From a virus: a stretch of DNA of 64,000 nucleotides. The translations under genes were made by a program, and so were the position numbers. The stretch covers positions 1 to 64,000 of the IMG/VR virus record IMGVR_UViG_3300013772_000006; one strand, written 5' to 3'. The stretch's first letter is position 1; the number at the start of each line of letters is the position of its first letter. Positions 29,970 through 38,116 of this stretch are shown piece after piece. The notes below the pieces were generated by a model. That model saw only the letters and a list, made by a program, of their open reading frames with translations, was not told the origin of the DNA and made no database searches.

Positions 29970-31879
29970 ACGCCTTTTGTTCTTGGATTTTCGAAACGTA
30001 CTTTGATGATGAGTATTCCCTGCGTAAGATGCCGACGCCTAACTATATCTTCGACAAGCGCTGGGAAATGATCTGTTGCGCGGTTAAAGAGGACCTGGGC
30101 CGGCCAACTGTAATTGATGGCCCGGACTTTCCGGCGTTCATTAAAGGCTTTGATCCCGCCCACACGACAACGGTCACCTTCAATTCGCTCTTTGACAACT
30201 CGATCTTGGCATGGCGCTATGGCTTTGTGCCACACCGCATGATCGACAGCATGGGCATGGCGCGAACCCTGCGCGGTCACCTGTTGCCCCGTGCTGATCT
30301 TGGCACGGTGGCAAAGCACCTGGGCCTAGGGGACAAGGGTAACACGCTGCTCAAGGTCAAAGGGATGCACCGCGCCCAGATGATTGGGCATCAATATCAT
30401 ATCGAAGGAACCGGCAACGCTGGCCCACCTGGCGAGCTCTGGGACGAGTTCAAGCGTTACGCCATACAAGACGTTGAACTGTGCGCCGGTATATTCTATA
30501 AGCTGTGGCCTGAGTTTCCCGCTGCCGAAGCCAAGATCATGGATCTGGTGCTGCGCTGCACGATCGAACCGCGGTTCGCGGTCAATATGAAGATGCTCAC
30601 CGAACACCTGGCGGACGTACGCGCCGATAAGAAAGACTTGCTCGCCGCCAGCGGTGTATCGCGCGAGGATCTTATGTCTGGTCCAAAGTTTCAGAAGGTG
30701 CTCGAGAGCCTAGGCGTCGAGGTTGAAATGAAGCCCTCACCCAAAGAGGGGCGGCCGGACCTCCCCGCGATCGCCAAGTCTGATGGCTTCATGGCTGAGT
30801 TGCTCGAGCACGAGGATGAACGGGTGCGGGCCGCGGCCGAAGCGCGGCTTGGGTTCAAGTCGACGCTCGAGGAAACTCGTGCAGCTAAGCTGTTGAGCAT
30901 TGGGCTCTTACCGTGGCCGAACGGTGGCCCAATGCCGGTCCCATTACGATATGGCGGTGCCCATACGCATCGCCTGAGCGGCGAATGGGGCATGAATATG
31001 CAGAACCTTCCCACGGCCCGTGGCAGCAAAGGCAAATCCAAGCTACGCAGTGCCTTGATAGCGCCGTCGGGCCACGTTGTGTGTGCCGCGGACCTAGGAC
31101 AGATTGAAGCACGGCTAACCGCGTGGATCTGTGGCGATACAGAGCTATTGAAACAATTCGCGGATAACCTTGACCCCTATGCGATTCTGGCCGGTCAGAT
31201 CTTCGGTTATAAGGTCGATCCCAAGGTTCACAAGGCCGAACGGTTCATCGGCAAGACCGGGGTTTTAGGCCTTGGTTATGGTGCTGGCGTCCCCAAATTC
31301 CACAATATGGTTATCGCTGACTCCCGTAAATATGATATAGACCTCAAAGGCATGTGGACCTATGAGCTCGCCGAGCGTACGGTGGCCACCTACCGCAAGG
31401 CCCGCCGTGCCATTGTACATAACGGCTGGTATAAGCTGGACCGGATCATCGCCAGTGCATGGGTTGGCAAGTCGGGCCCGGTCAAGTTTGGCCCCTGTGT
31501 GATCAGCTATGGTACGATTTCCCTACCCAACGGGCTCTCGCTTAACTATGCCGATCCGCACTGGGATGCGGATACCCAAGAGTTCTGGTACCGATATGGC
31601 CGACGCCGGCACAAGATCTATGGTGCCAAGGCGCTCGAGAATATCGTGCAGGGCCTGTCCCGTATCGTGGTGATGAACGACGCGCTACGTATTAACGAAA
31701 AGGGTTACCGGTTTTGTTTACAGGGTCATGACGAGCTTGTCTTCCTGATCCCGGACGCCGAGCTTGACAAGGCCAAGCAAATTATACATACTGAAATGGT
31801 CAGAAGACCCTCCTGGGCCCCGGGCTTACCACTTAAGGCTGAGGTAGGTTCGGGGCCTTCATATGGAGAAGCGAAATGA
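29948..31879 (+). CDS. polA: DNA polymerase, family A, frameshift near start
   Basis: A family A replicative polymerase with 3'-5' exonuclease. The exonuclease part has FNSLFDNSIL (Exo II) and YAIQDVELC (Exo III). The polymerase part has DLGQIEARL (motif A), RFIGKTGVLGLGYG (motif B) and QGHDELVF (motif C). The first Exo motif is broken: ATG at 29962 reads MGERLLFLDF and then stops, while one base out of frame FETYFDDEYSL continues. Removing one T from 29988-29991 joins them as LFLDFETYFDD. As written, the frame from 29948 lacks the first catalytic Asp. A homing-type gene lies immediately upstream. Confidence 0.85.
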   Translation: MGGGTWVNAFCSWIFETYFDDEYSLRKMPTPNYIFDKRWEMICCAVKEDLGRPTVIDGPDFPAFIKGFDPAHTTTVTFNSLFDNSILAWRYGFVPHRMIDSMGMARTLRGHLLPRADLGTVAKHLGLGDKGNTLLKVKGMHRAQMIGHQYHIEGTGNAGPPGELWDEFKRYAIQDVELCAGIFYKLWPEFPAAEAKIMDLVLRCTIEPRFAVNMKMLTEHLADVRADKKDLLAASGVSREDLMSGPKFQKVLESLGVEVEMKPSPKEGRPDLPAIAKSDGFMAELLEHEDERVRAAAEARLGFKSTLEETRAAKLLSIGLLPWPNGGPMPVPLRYGGAHTHRLSGEWGMNMQNLPTARGSKGKSKLRSALIAPSGHVVCAADLGQIEARLTAWICGDTELLKQFADNLDPYAILAGQIFGYKVDPKVHKAERFIGKTGVLGLGYGAGVPKFHNMVIADSRKYDIDLKGMWTYELAERTVATYRKARRAIVHNGWYKLDRIIASAWVGKSGPVKFGPCVISYGTISLPNGLSLNYADPHWDADTQEFWYRYGRRRHKIYGAKALENIVQGLSRIVVMNDALRINEKGYRFCLQGHDELVFLIPDAELDKAKQIIHTEMVRRPSWAPGLPLKAEVGSGPSYGEAK

Positions 31880-31980
31880 GTGATTTCCTAGGTGCTTTGT
31901 TAATTTGCGTGGGAATTATTATTATAACGTTGGCAACGGGTGTGTCAGCGGCTTGGTTATTGCACGCGGGTATCTCATGA
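31876..31980 (+). CDS. Single-pass membrane microprotein (34 aa)
   Basis: A 34-residue protein (MSDFLGALLICVGIIIITLA ... GIS) with one transmembrane helix. It overlaps the polymerase stop as ATGA and the DUF4406 start as ATGA. The reading frame is fixed by both couplings. The function is unknown; it could attach replication proteins to the membrane or simply be a membrane modifier. Confidence 0.5.
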   Translation: MSDFLGALLICVGIIIITLATGVSAAWLLHAGIS

Positions 31981-32303
31981 AGGTATACCTCGCCGGCCCG
32001 ATGCGCGGGATCCCCAAGTTTAACAAGCCGCTCTTTCGGCGCGGCGAGAAGATGCTTAAGAAACAAGGTTACACGGTCTTCAATCCGGCCGCTAAAGGGA
32101 TTGAAAAGAAATTAGGGAAGGCACCTGATCTACAGGAGAACCTGGCCTTCCGCCGCAAAGTGTTCGCGCTTGATTGCGCGTGGATCTGTCAACACGCCGA
32201 TGCGGTGGCTCTGCTACCAGGTTGGCGAAAGAGTTTAGGCGCCAAAGCCGAACGGGCTTTGGCTAAAGCAATAGGGTTGGAGGTTTTTAATGTCGAAATA
32301 TGA
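31977..32303 (+). CDS. DUF4406 / nucleoside 2-deoxyribosyltransferase-like protein
   Basis: A 108-residue protein. MKVYLAGPMRGIPKFNKPLF, YTVFNPAAK, then ADAVALLPGWRKSLGAKAER follow DUF4406, a relative of nucleoside 2-deoxyribosyltransferases with the same Rossmann-like fold. Such proteins may cleave or exchange nucleobases, and some relatives act in nucleotide signalling. It starts at an ATG overlapping the membrane microprotein. Its location next to polymerase and the nucleotide hydrolase suggests nucleotide-pool work. Confidence 0.8.
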   Translation: MKVYLAGPMRGIPKFNKPLFRRGEKMLKKQGYTVFNPAAKGIEKKLGKAPDLQENLAFRRKVFALDCAWICQHADAVALLPGWRKSLGAKAERALAKAIGLEVFNVEI

Positions 32304-32808
32304 TTATGATCTAGGATGCGGTAAGGCCGACAACCAACGGACCAGTGCCGATGTGGGGCCAACCTCTTTTCTGCCATCCGATGCCAGCGCCCGGAAAGCC
32401 ATCCCTGTTGCTACGGGATGCCTAGATTACTTTCCCACGGCCCTTGCCGCGGTGGCGGAGGTGTCGCGTGTTGGTAATGACCAACATAATCCAGGAAAGC
32501 CGCTACATTGGGACCGCGCAAAGTCCACCGACGAGGCCGATTGCCTCATACGGCATTTCCTGGAGCGCGGTACTATCGATACGGATGGCGTGCGCCACAG
32601 TGCCAAGGTGGCATGGCGGGCCCTTGCGTTGCTCGAGAAGGAAATCGAGGCCGAGCTGTTGGTGCCAATAGAAGGGAAACCGGGCGGCCAGCTCGAAACT
32701 GTGCGTCGCGAATTTGCTCGGGATCGCGCTCGTCCTATTAGCACGATGACCGAAGACGAGCTATTGGAGGCTCTTACGCCCGAAGAGCGGGATCGGAACA
32801 CGGCTTAA
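32290..32808 (+). CDS. dATP/dGTP diphosphohydrolase-like protein (DUF5664, MazZ-type)
   Basis: A 172-residue protein. ARKAIPVATGCLDYFPTALA, VGNDQHNPGKPLHWDRAKST, DEADCLIRHFLERGTIDTDG, then RHSAKVAWRALALLEKEI match the phage DUF5664/dGTP_diPhyd_N family. MazZ in 2-aminoadenine (Z-DNA) phages belongs to this type and hydrolyses dATP or dGTP to the monophosphate. Most carriers lack PurZ, and none is visible here. The C-terminal 55 residues are polar helical. It is likely to adjust deoxynucleotide pools for phage replication. Confidence 0.75.
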   Translation: MSKYDYDLGCGKADNQRTSADVGPTSFLPSDASARKAIPVATGCLDYFPTALAAVAEVSRVGNDQHNPGKPLHWDRAKSTDEADCLIRHFLERGTIDTDGVRHSAKVAWRALALLEKEIEAELLVPIEGKPGGQLETVRREFARDRARPISTMTEDELLEALTPEERDRNTA

Positions 32809-32809
32809 C

Positions 32810-33505
32810 ATGGGCATGACGACTAACCATATAAAAAAGGCGTTCGCGTGGAGCTACAGCGGGCTAAAGGCGTACGAAACCTGTCCTCTGCAGTGGCAGC
32901 AGGTTCAGCTACTCAAGAACTTCAAGGGTACCGAGGGCCCCGAGTTACTGTGGGGTAACCGTGTCCACCATGCCATGCATAAGACGCTTAAGAGCGACGG
33001 TAAGGTACCGCTCCCCGATGAAATGCTTACCTATCAGGGATGGGTTGATAGCCTACTCGCGTTACCGGGTCACCATTACGTGGAGCAGAAATATGCGATC
33101 ACTAAGGACTTTGCCCCGTGCGAGTATTTCGCACATAATGTGTGGTACCGCGGGATTGGTGATTTTGTTGTTGTGGACGGTACTAACGCTCTTGTACTAG
33201 ACTGGAAAACGGGTAAGGTGCTTGACGACCATGTGCAACTCATGCTAATGGCCCAGCTGATCTTCTCGCACTTTTCTAAGGTGCAAAGTGTCCAGGCGCA
33301 GTTCGTGTGGCTCAAGTTCGACACGACAAGCGAGCGCGAGGTTACGCGCCAGGACATCGCGGACAACTGGATCGGACTGATGGATCGGGTTCATTCGATG
33401 CAAGAGGCCTACGAGACGGACGTGTTCATACCGCAGCCAAGTGGTCTGTGCCGCAAGCATTGCCCAGTGCAATCGTGCCAGTATTGGGGCAAGGGAGCGT
33501 ACTAA
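32810..33505 (+). CDS. PD-(D/E)XK exonuclease, Cas4/RecB-like
   Basis: A 231-residue nuclease. SYSGLKAYETCPLQWQ begins the domain, with one Cys. LLWGNRVHHAMH supplies the His, YRGIGDFVVVDGTNALVLDW the Asp, and DWKTGK the D-x-K end of the active site. C-terminal CRKHCPVQSCQYWG gives three more cysteines, so an Fe-S cluster of Cas4 type is likely. Such enzymes resect DNA ends in phage recombination. It lies among replication genes. The ATG follows the previous stop by one base; a second ATG two codons later is possible. Confidence 0.8.
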   Translation: MGMTTNHIKKAFAWSYSGLKAYETCPLQWQQVQLLKNFKGTEGPELLWGNRVHHAMHKTLKSDGKVPLPDEMLTYQGWVDSLLALPGHHYVEQKYAITKDFAPCEYFAHNVWYRGIGDFVVVDGTNALVLDWKTGKVLDDHVQLMLMAQLIFSHFSKVQSVQAQFVWLKFDTTSEREVTRQDIADNWIGLMDRVHSMQEAYETDVFIPQPSGLCRKHCPVQSCQYWGKGAY

Positions 33506-33618
33506 TGTATAGCCAGGTCACGGTCACAGTGTTGGTTTTAGCGGTCATCGCCCTTGGCTGTGTTGGCTTGGCGATCGTTTTCAATGGTGCAACCGATGAG
33601 GATGATTACACGCTATGA
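33505..33618 (+). CDS. Single-pass membrane microprotein (37 aa)
   Basis: A 37-residue protein with one transmembrane helix (VTVLVLAVIALGCVGLAIVF) and an acidic tail (ATDEDDYTL). The ATG overlaps the upstream TAA, and the TGA overlaps the next ATG. The function is unknown. It is paired with the following 58-residue membrane protein. Confidence 0.5.
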   Translation: MYSQVTVTVLVLAVIALGCVGLAIVFNGATDEDDYTL

Positions 33619-33791
33619 CAACAGCGCTGTTTTGGTCGTTCTATCTCGCGGTCGGGGTGATCACCCTGGTCTTCGCGTTGTTCAGCTACGAGTTCCTCGA
33701 GGGAACCAGCTGGTGGCGTAAGGTGTTAGCTGTTGTATTTGCGGTCATATTGTGGCCGGTCTTGCTGGTTATACTGATATTCTTCTCATGA
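33615..33791 (+). CDS. Two-pass membrane protein (58 aa)
   Basis: A 58-residue protein with two hydrophobic helices (FYLAVGVITLVFALFSY and VLAVVFAVILWPVLLVILI) linked by a polar loop (EFLEGTSWWRK). Overlapping ATGA junctions at both ends fix its frame. It could be a membrane-modifying early protein or a holin-like product; there is no further evidence. Confidence 0.5.
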   Translation: MTTALFWSFYLAVGVITLVFALFSYEFLEGTSWWRKVLAVVFAVILWPVLLVILIFFS

Positions 33792-34237
33792 CACCCAAAC
33801 AACGAGCAAAATGGCTGGCTGGTCGAACTACCCACGGCGCTTATGCCGGGGGGAAAGAAACTACCGAACACGCGATTTGGCGTGGTATGCTTGCGCGTTG
33901 TACTAATGAAAATTGTAAATCTTATCCTTATTATGGCGGTCTGGGGGTGCAGGTTTGTGTGCGATGGCTCGCGTTTGAAAACTTTTTAGCCGATATGGGG
34001 TCGCGCCCGCCTGGATTACAAATTGATCGGTATCCGGACGTGTTTGGTAATTATGAGCCTGCCAATTGTAGGTGGACCACACATAGTGAACAGCAGCGCC
34101 ACAAACGTACTACCCGGCTGCATGCTTGGGAGGAGGACAATATTTGTTTGGTGGAGTGGGCTCGCCGGGCTGGAATAAGTAAAGAGTTAGCTTGGTACCG
34201 GCTCAAGCAAGTTGAGGGTGCTTATGCCAACTCCTGA
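33788..34237 (+). CDS. Homing-type endonuclease of the HNH/AP2-like YYGG family
   Basis: A 149-residue paralogue of the gene before the polymerase. EHAIWRGMLARCTNENCKSY, YYGGLGVQVCVRWLAFENFL, LQIDRYPDVFGNYEPANCRW, then EQQRHK carry the family motifs. The C-terminal part, CLVEWARRAGISKELAWYRL, looks like a NUMOD-type helix-turn-helix. It starts with MTPKQRAKW at an ATG overlapping the membrane-protein stop. It is probably a selfish element inserted in the replication block. Confidence 0.65.
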   Translation: MTPKQRAKWLAGRTTHGAYAGGKETTEHAIWRGMLARCTNENCKSYPYYGGLGVQVCVRWLAFENFLADMGSRPPGLQIDRYPDVFGNYEPANCRWTTHSEQQRHKRTTRLHAWEEDNICLVEWARRAGISKELAWYRLKQVEGAYANS

Positions 34238-34520
34238 AAATAAGATCAAGGCGCGGCTGAAACGGGCCCTTGTTCCGTTTGGGGCAAAGATATATCAATT
34301 CTGGCCAGTGCAAACCGGGTATGGGAAGAAGACCCTAGACTGCTTGCTATGTGTCCACGGCCAGTTTATCGCGATCGAGACAAAGGCGCCGGGTAAAACG
34401 ATGACGGCGCTCCAAGTGGAAACCGCTTGCCAGATCATAGTTGCGGGTGGTAAGGTGTTCCTAGTCGACGGTCCCGATGGGATCGACCGTGTAGTTGGAT
34501 ACATCCTTAGCCTAATATGA
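34224..34520 (+). CDS. VRR-NUC domain nuclease
   Basis: A 98-residue nuclease. GKKTLDCLLCVHGQFIAIET followed by KAPGKTMTALQVE contains the D and E-x-K of the PD-(D/E)XK-type VRR-NUC active site, and AGGKVFLVDG completes the core. Such phage proteins are thought to resolve or trim branched DNA. GAGGG precedes the chosen ATG. It overlaps the helicase start as ATGA, so nuclease and helicase are likely partners. Confidence 0.8.
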   Translation: MPTPENKIKARLKRALVPFGAKIYQFWPVQTGYGKKTLDCLLCVHGQFIAIETKAPGKTMTALQVETACQIIVAGGKVFLVDGPDGIDRVVGYILSLI

Positions 34521-36088
34521 CAGTCATTAGATCGAAGGCAAACAAGGCCGTTCTCGTGTCGGCCACGACGGCGACCTGTAACCTTTTTCCAGAGGCGCCA
34601 CGGATACATGTAGATACGGCGTTTCGGACGGTGAGTGACTACCATCTGGCGCTGCCTCACGATCTCGATACGGCTGCAAAGCTTTCCGCCATAGGTATAA
34701 GGATCCCACACCCGATGCTGACCCACTATGATTGGCCCGGTTCGAAAAAGCCGTTCAAGGTGCAACGAACGACCTGTGCCATGGCGACGTCGCATCCACG
34801 CTCCTATATTCTCAATGATATGGGTACCGGCAAGACGCTGGCGGTTCTATGGGCATGGGATTATTTGCGCCGCGAAGGCTTGGCCAATAAGCTGCTGGTG
34901 GTCTGCAAGCTGTCTAATATGTCGTTCACCTGGCGTCGCGAGGCGTTCGCCGCGTTGCCCAAGGTCAAGGTGGCAATCTTGCACGGCTCGAGGGCTACCC
35001 GTCTGGCGCGGTTGAACGATCCCGAGGCCCAGATCTTCGTGGTCAATCACGATGGCCTGCGGGTGATCGAGAAAGAGCTCGCCGCTCGCACCGATATAGA
35101 CGCGATGGCGATCGATGAACTCGCCGCCTACCGCAATCAATCCCTGCGATCGAAGAGCATGCGCAAGTTCGCCGAGCGGTTCAAGTACGTGTGGGGTATG
35201 ACCGGCCGCCCCATGCCGAACTCGCCGACTGACGTGTGGGGTCAATGTAAGATCGTGACCCCTACCACCGTGCCGAAATATTTCAATCAGGCGCGTGATA
35301 TGTTGATGATCCGCAAGAGCCAATTCGTGTGGGTACCCAAACATAACGCGATCGAGACGGCGTTCAACATGATGCGGCCACAGACCCGGTTTAGCCTTGA
35401 CGAGGTCACCGAGTTGCCGGACGTTATCTACCGCACATTGGATGTAGCCCTCAGCACTGAGCAGGATCAAGTGTACAAGAAGATGGTGCGCGAGTTTCGC
35501 GTGATGGTGCAGGAGAAGGTGATAACCGCGGTCAATGCCGGCGCTGCCATGCAGAAGCTTTTGCAGGTATCGTGTGGTTACGTGTACACGACCAACCCGG
35601 ATCATGTGGTGCTGGACAGTAAGCCGCGCAAAGACGTGCTCCTCGAGCTCATTGAAGAGACAGAACGCAAGCTGCTGGTCTTCGTGCCGTTCCGCCATGC
35701 GCTAGCCGGGTTATCAGAGTTGCTAACCTTGGAGAAGGTTGACCATGCTCAAGTACACGGCGGCACGACGGATCGCGATCAAATCTTTAACCTATTCCAA
35801 AACACTGATAAATATAAGGTTTTGCTCGCTCATCCCCAATGTTTGGCCCACGGTTTAACGTTAACAGCAGCGAACACCATCATCTGGTATTGCCCCACAG
35901 CCTCACTTGAGCTATATGAACAAGCGAACGCCCGTATTCGCCGCGTAGGCCAGGAACACAAGCAACAGGTGCTGCATTTGCAGGGGACACCGATTGAGAA
36001 GCGTATATATCAATTGTTGCAGAGGAAGCAGAAAGTACAGGATCAATTTCTTAAGATGCTCGAGAATGCCACACAAGGAGTAGTATGA
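34517..36088 (+). CDS. SNF2-family DNA helicase
   Basis: A 523-residue ATP-driven DNA translocase of superfamily 2. NDMGTGKTLAVLWAW (Walker A at 102-107), LLVVCKLSNMSFTWRREAF (Ia region), MAIDELAAY as the Walker B with DELA in place of DEAH, WGMTGRPMPNSP (motif III) and a C-terminal half with QVHGGT, HPQCLAHGLTLTAANTIIWY (V) and EQANARIRRVGQ (VI). Phages carry these next to VRR-NUC nucleases; they probably remodel stalled forks or recombination intermediates. Length and motif order are normal. Confidence 0.9.
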   Translation: MTVIRSKANKAVLVSATTATCNLFPEAPRIHVDTAFRTVSDYHLALPHDLDTAAKLSAIGIRIPHPMLTHYDWPGSKKPFKVQRTTCAMATSHPRSYILNDMGTGKTLAVLWAWDYLRREGLANKLLVVCKLSNMSFTWRREAFAALPKVKVAILHGSRATRLARLNDPEAQIFVVNHDGLRVIEKELAARTDIDAMAIDELAAYRNQSLRSKSMRKFAERFKYVWGMTGRPMPNSPTDVWGQCKIVTPTTVPKYFNQARDMLMIRKSQFVWVPKHNAIETAFNMMRPQTRFSLDEVTELPDVIYRTLDVALSTEQDQVYKKMVREFRVMVQEKVITAVNAGAAMQKLLQVSCGYVYTTNPDHVVLDSKPRKDVLLELIEETERKLLVFVPFRHALAGLSELLTLEKVDHAQVHGGTTDRDQIFNLFQNTDKYKVLLAHPQCLAHGLTLTAANTIIWYCPTASLELYEQANARIRRVGQEHKQQVLHLQGTPIEKRIYQLLQRKQKVQDQFLKMLENATQGVV

Positions 36089-36089
36089 C

Positions 36090-36503
36090 ATGACACAAGA
36101 CATACAAGCTAAGGTACCAGTGAAGGTAGACAAGTACGTCCAGATGTACGTCGCCCTCCGTGATAAGATAAAATTAATGGATGACGAGTACAAAGCCGGG
36201 AAGAAAGAGTTCACCGATCAGATGGATCAGATCGAGGGTGTGCTACAAGCCGCACTCGAGAAGACTGGTAGCGAAGGTATCAAGACGAAATTCGGCTCGG
36301 TGTACCTATCTACCAAGGTCACCGCGGCCCTTGCCGACCCCGAGGCGTTTATGGACTTTGTTATCAAGAATGAACTGTTCGAATTGCTTGACAGAAGGGC
36401 TAGTTCTGTGGCATGTAGAGACTATGCCGAAGAGCACAAAGCACCGCCCCCGGGCTGTAATCTCAATTCGTTCACGTCCGTGAACGTTCGCCGCCCAACG
36501 TAG
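36090..36503 (+). CDS. Hypothetical replication-region protein (137 aa)
   Basis: A 137-residue protein. A helical first half (KYVQMYVALRDKIKLMDDEY) is followed by FGSVYLSTKVTAALADPEAF, and near the end by PPPGCNLNSFTSVNVRRP. This pattern is common to small phage proteins preceding SSB-like genes, comparable to Gp157-type helical proteins, but I assign no family. AAGGAG precedes the ATG. It is placed between helicase and SSB-like gene. Confidence 0.6.
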   Translation: MTQDIQAKVPVKVDKYVQMYVALRDKIKLMDDEYKAGKKEFTDQMDQIEGVLQAALEKTGSEGIKTKFGSVYLSTKVTAALADPEAFMDFVIKNELFELLDRRASSVACRDYAEEHKAPPPGCNLNSFTSVNVRRPT

Positions 36504-36512
36504 GAGGGCCTA

Positions 36513-37676
36513 ATGGCTCAAGAGCTCGAAACCTTTAAATCATCTAAACCCGCCGCGGCGTTCGCCTCGTTGGGTGGTGAAAAGCATGAAAGCCTTGCCG
36601 ATGGTATCGGCCAGGGATACGCTGTTATCGGGTACAAGGGAAAAAACTGGACCATCCGTCACGATGGCGAGTCCTACCCGTTCACCCGCACTATCGAAAA
36701 CGATGATGGTGAAAAGGAAGTCACGCCGATGAGCTACATCGACGTTATCATTCTTCGGTCGGCCCCGTCCAAGTCCAAATCGTTCTATCCTAAAAAGGAA
36801 GAGGGCGGTGGCTACGATCCGGAGTCGTCCGCCGGCCGGCGCCCGGACTGTGCATCATTGGACGGGATCCTACCGGACGATGACGTACCGAAGAAACAGG
36901 CCGAGTCGTGTGGGGTGTGTCCGCGCAACGTCTGGAAGACCATGCCGAACGGTAAGAAGGGTCAGGACTGCACCGACTACAAGCGGCTCGCCGTCTGTGT
37001 CTTGCCGTCTCTAGCCGCGCGTATCATGGGTCACCCGTTTCAGGAGCCCGCGTTCCTGCGGATACCGCCAGCATCGTTAGGTGGCCTCGCCAAGTTCGGT
37101 GAACGTATGGATGGGATGGGGTTCCACTACTCGACCTTCGTCACCCGGATCAGCTTCGATCCGGATGAACCACATCCGAAATTCATCTACACCGAACGGG
37201 TGAAGCTGACGGATAAGGAAGCCCCGTTCGTCCTTGAAATGCGGGAGAGTGCGATCGCTCGCCGCATTACGGGTGAAGATAGCCACACCGGTGCAGTCGC
37301 GAGGCTGGCACAGGCACAACGCCTTTTAGCACTTGCCTCGCCTGCGGAAAAACAGGAGGCCATCCAAGAGCCGGCCCGCCCAGAGCCGCTTTTGGCCGCC
37401 CGTACCCCGCCGAACACCCAAACAACAAACTTCCCGGATACTGCGACTACTGCATCCCCTTCTAAAAAGCCGAAGAAGAAACCGGTGGAGGATGAAGAGG
37501 CAGCCACCGGGTTCACGGTGCTCGAGAGTGTTAGCACGGCCGAAGACCTTACGGTTGCCGCGGTACCGTCGAAGGCTGCGGTGACCCAGACCGCCGAGGA
37601 TACCGGCGAGGTTGTCGAGGCTGACGCCGAACTGGAGAAAAAGGTCAACGCGCTGTTGGCTAAAAATAAAAAGTAA
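36513..37676 (+). CDS. SSB-like candidate of the phage replication block
   Basis: A 387-residue protein. Residues 40-125 have beta-rich sequence (GYAVIGYKGKNWTIRHDGES, SYIDVIILRSAPSKSKSFY). A cysteine-bearing insert (SCGVCPRNVWKTMPNGKKGQ, then DCTDYKRLAVC) probably binds zinc. From about residue 275 the protein is disordered, Pro/Lys-rich and then acidic near the end. The long acidic disordered tail and the place between helicase and primase suit a single-strand DNA binding role. No OB-fold motif is proven. AGGAGG precedes the ATG. Confidence 0.45.
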   Translation: MAQELETFKSSKPAAAFASLGGEKHESLADGIGQGYAVIGYKGKNWTIRHDGESYPFTRTIENDDGEKEVTPMSYIDVIILRSAPSKSKSFYPKKEEGGGYDPESSAGRRPDCASLDGILPDDDVPKKQAESCGVCPRNVWKTMPNGKKGQDCTDYKRLAVCVLPSLAARIMGHPFQEPAFLRIPPASLGGLAKFGERMDGMGFHYSTFVTRISFDPDEPHPKFIYTERVKLTDKEAPFVLEMRESAIARRITGEDSHTGAVARLAQAQRLLALASPAEKQEAIQEPARPEPLLAARTPPNTQTTNFPDTATTASPSKKPKKKPVEDEEAATGFTVLESVSTAEDLTVAAVPSKAAVTQTAEDTGEVVEADAELEKKVNALLAKNKK

Positions 37677-37687
37677 AGTGTAGCTAG

Positions 37688-38116
37688 ATGAACCCCGGCC
37701 CTGCATGGTGTAAATATCATGGCATAGATCCGCGCTTATACTGGGCCTGGAGTACTATGCGGCGACGCTGTCTTGATCCCGCGAACCATCATTATAAATG
37801 GTATGGTGGACGCGGGATAAAGATATGCCCGCGGTGGGTTCGCTTTGCGGCGTTTGCCGAGGATATGGGTCCGCATCCAGGAAAGGGGTGGACGCTAGAT
37901 CGAAAAAAGACTAGTAGAGGGTATTTTAAGGCAAACTGTCGGTGGGCCACAATGGCAACCCAAAACCGTAATAAAACCAACAATAAGCTTACCGTCGCTG
38001 CGGTTCAGGATATTCGATCACGATTTAAAAAAGGTCTAGGGCCGACGCTAGCAAAAGAATTTAATGTAAGTAAAGTACTTATTTATATGGTGGTTCATGG
38101 GGCGGTTTGGAAATGA
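37688..38116 (+). CDS. Homing-type endonuclease of the HNH/AP2-like YYGGRG family
   Basis: A 142-residue paralogue. LYWAWSTMRRRCLDPANHHY, WYGGRGIKICPRWVRFAAFA, TLDRKKTSRGYFKANCRWAT and QNRNKTNNK follow the family, though the expected acidic position after LDR is Lys (LDRKKTSRGY), which may weaken catalysis. The C-terminal helix-turn-helix is LAKEFNVSKVLIYMVVHG. It overlaps the primase-helicase start as ATGA. It is probably a selfish insertion in front of the primase gene. Confidence 0.65.
   Translation: MNPGPAWCKYHGIDPRLYWAWSTMRRRCLDPANHHYKWYGGRGIKICPRWVRFAAFAEDMGPHPGKGWTLDRKKTSRGYFKANCRWATMATQNRNKTNNKLTVAAVQDIRSRFKKGLGPTLAKEFNVSKVLIYMVVHGAVWK

Noticed and set aside
37187-37720. 177-codon minus-strand frame opposite the SSB-like gene
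   Set aside because: Ser/Val/Ala-rich antisense of a Lys/Pro/Glu-rich coding region; no start signal.
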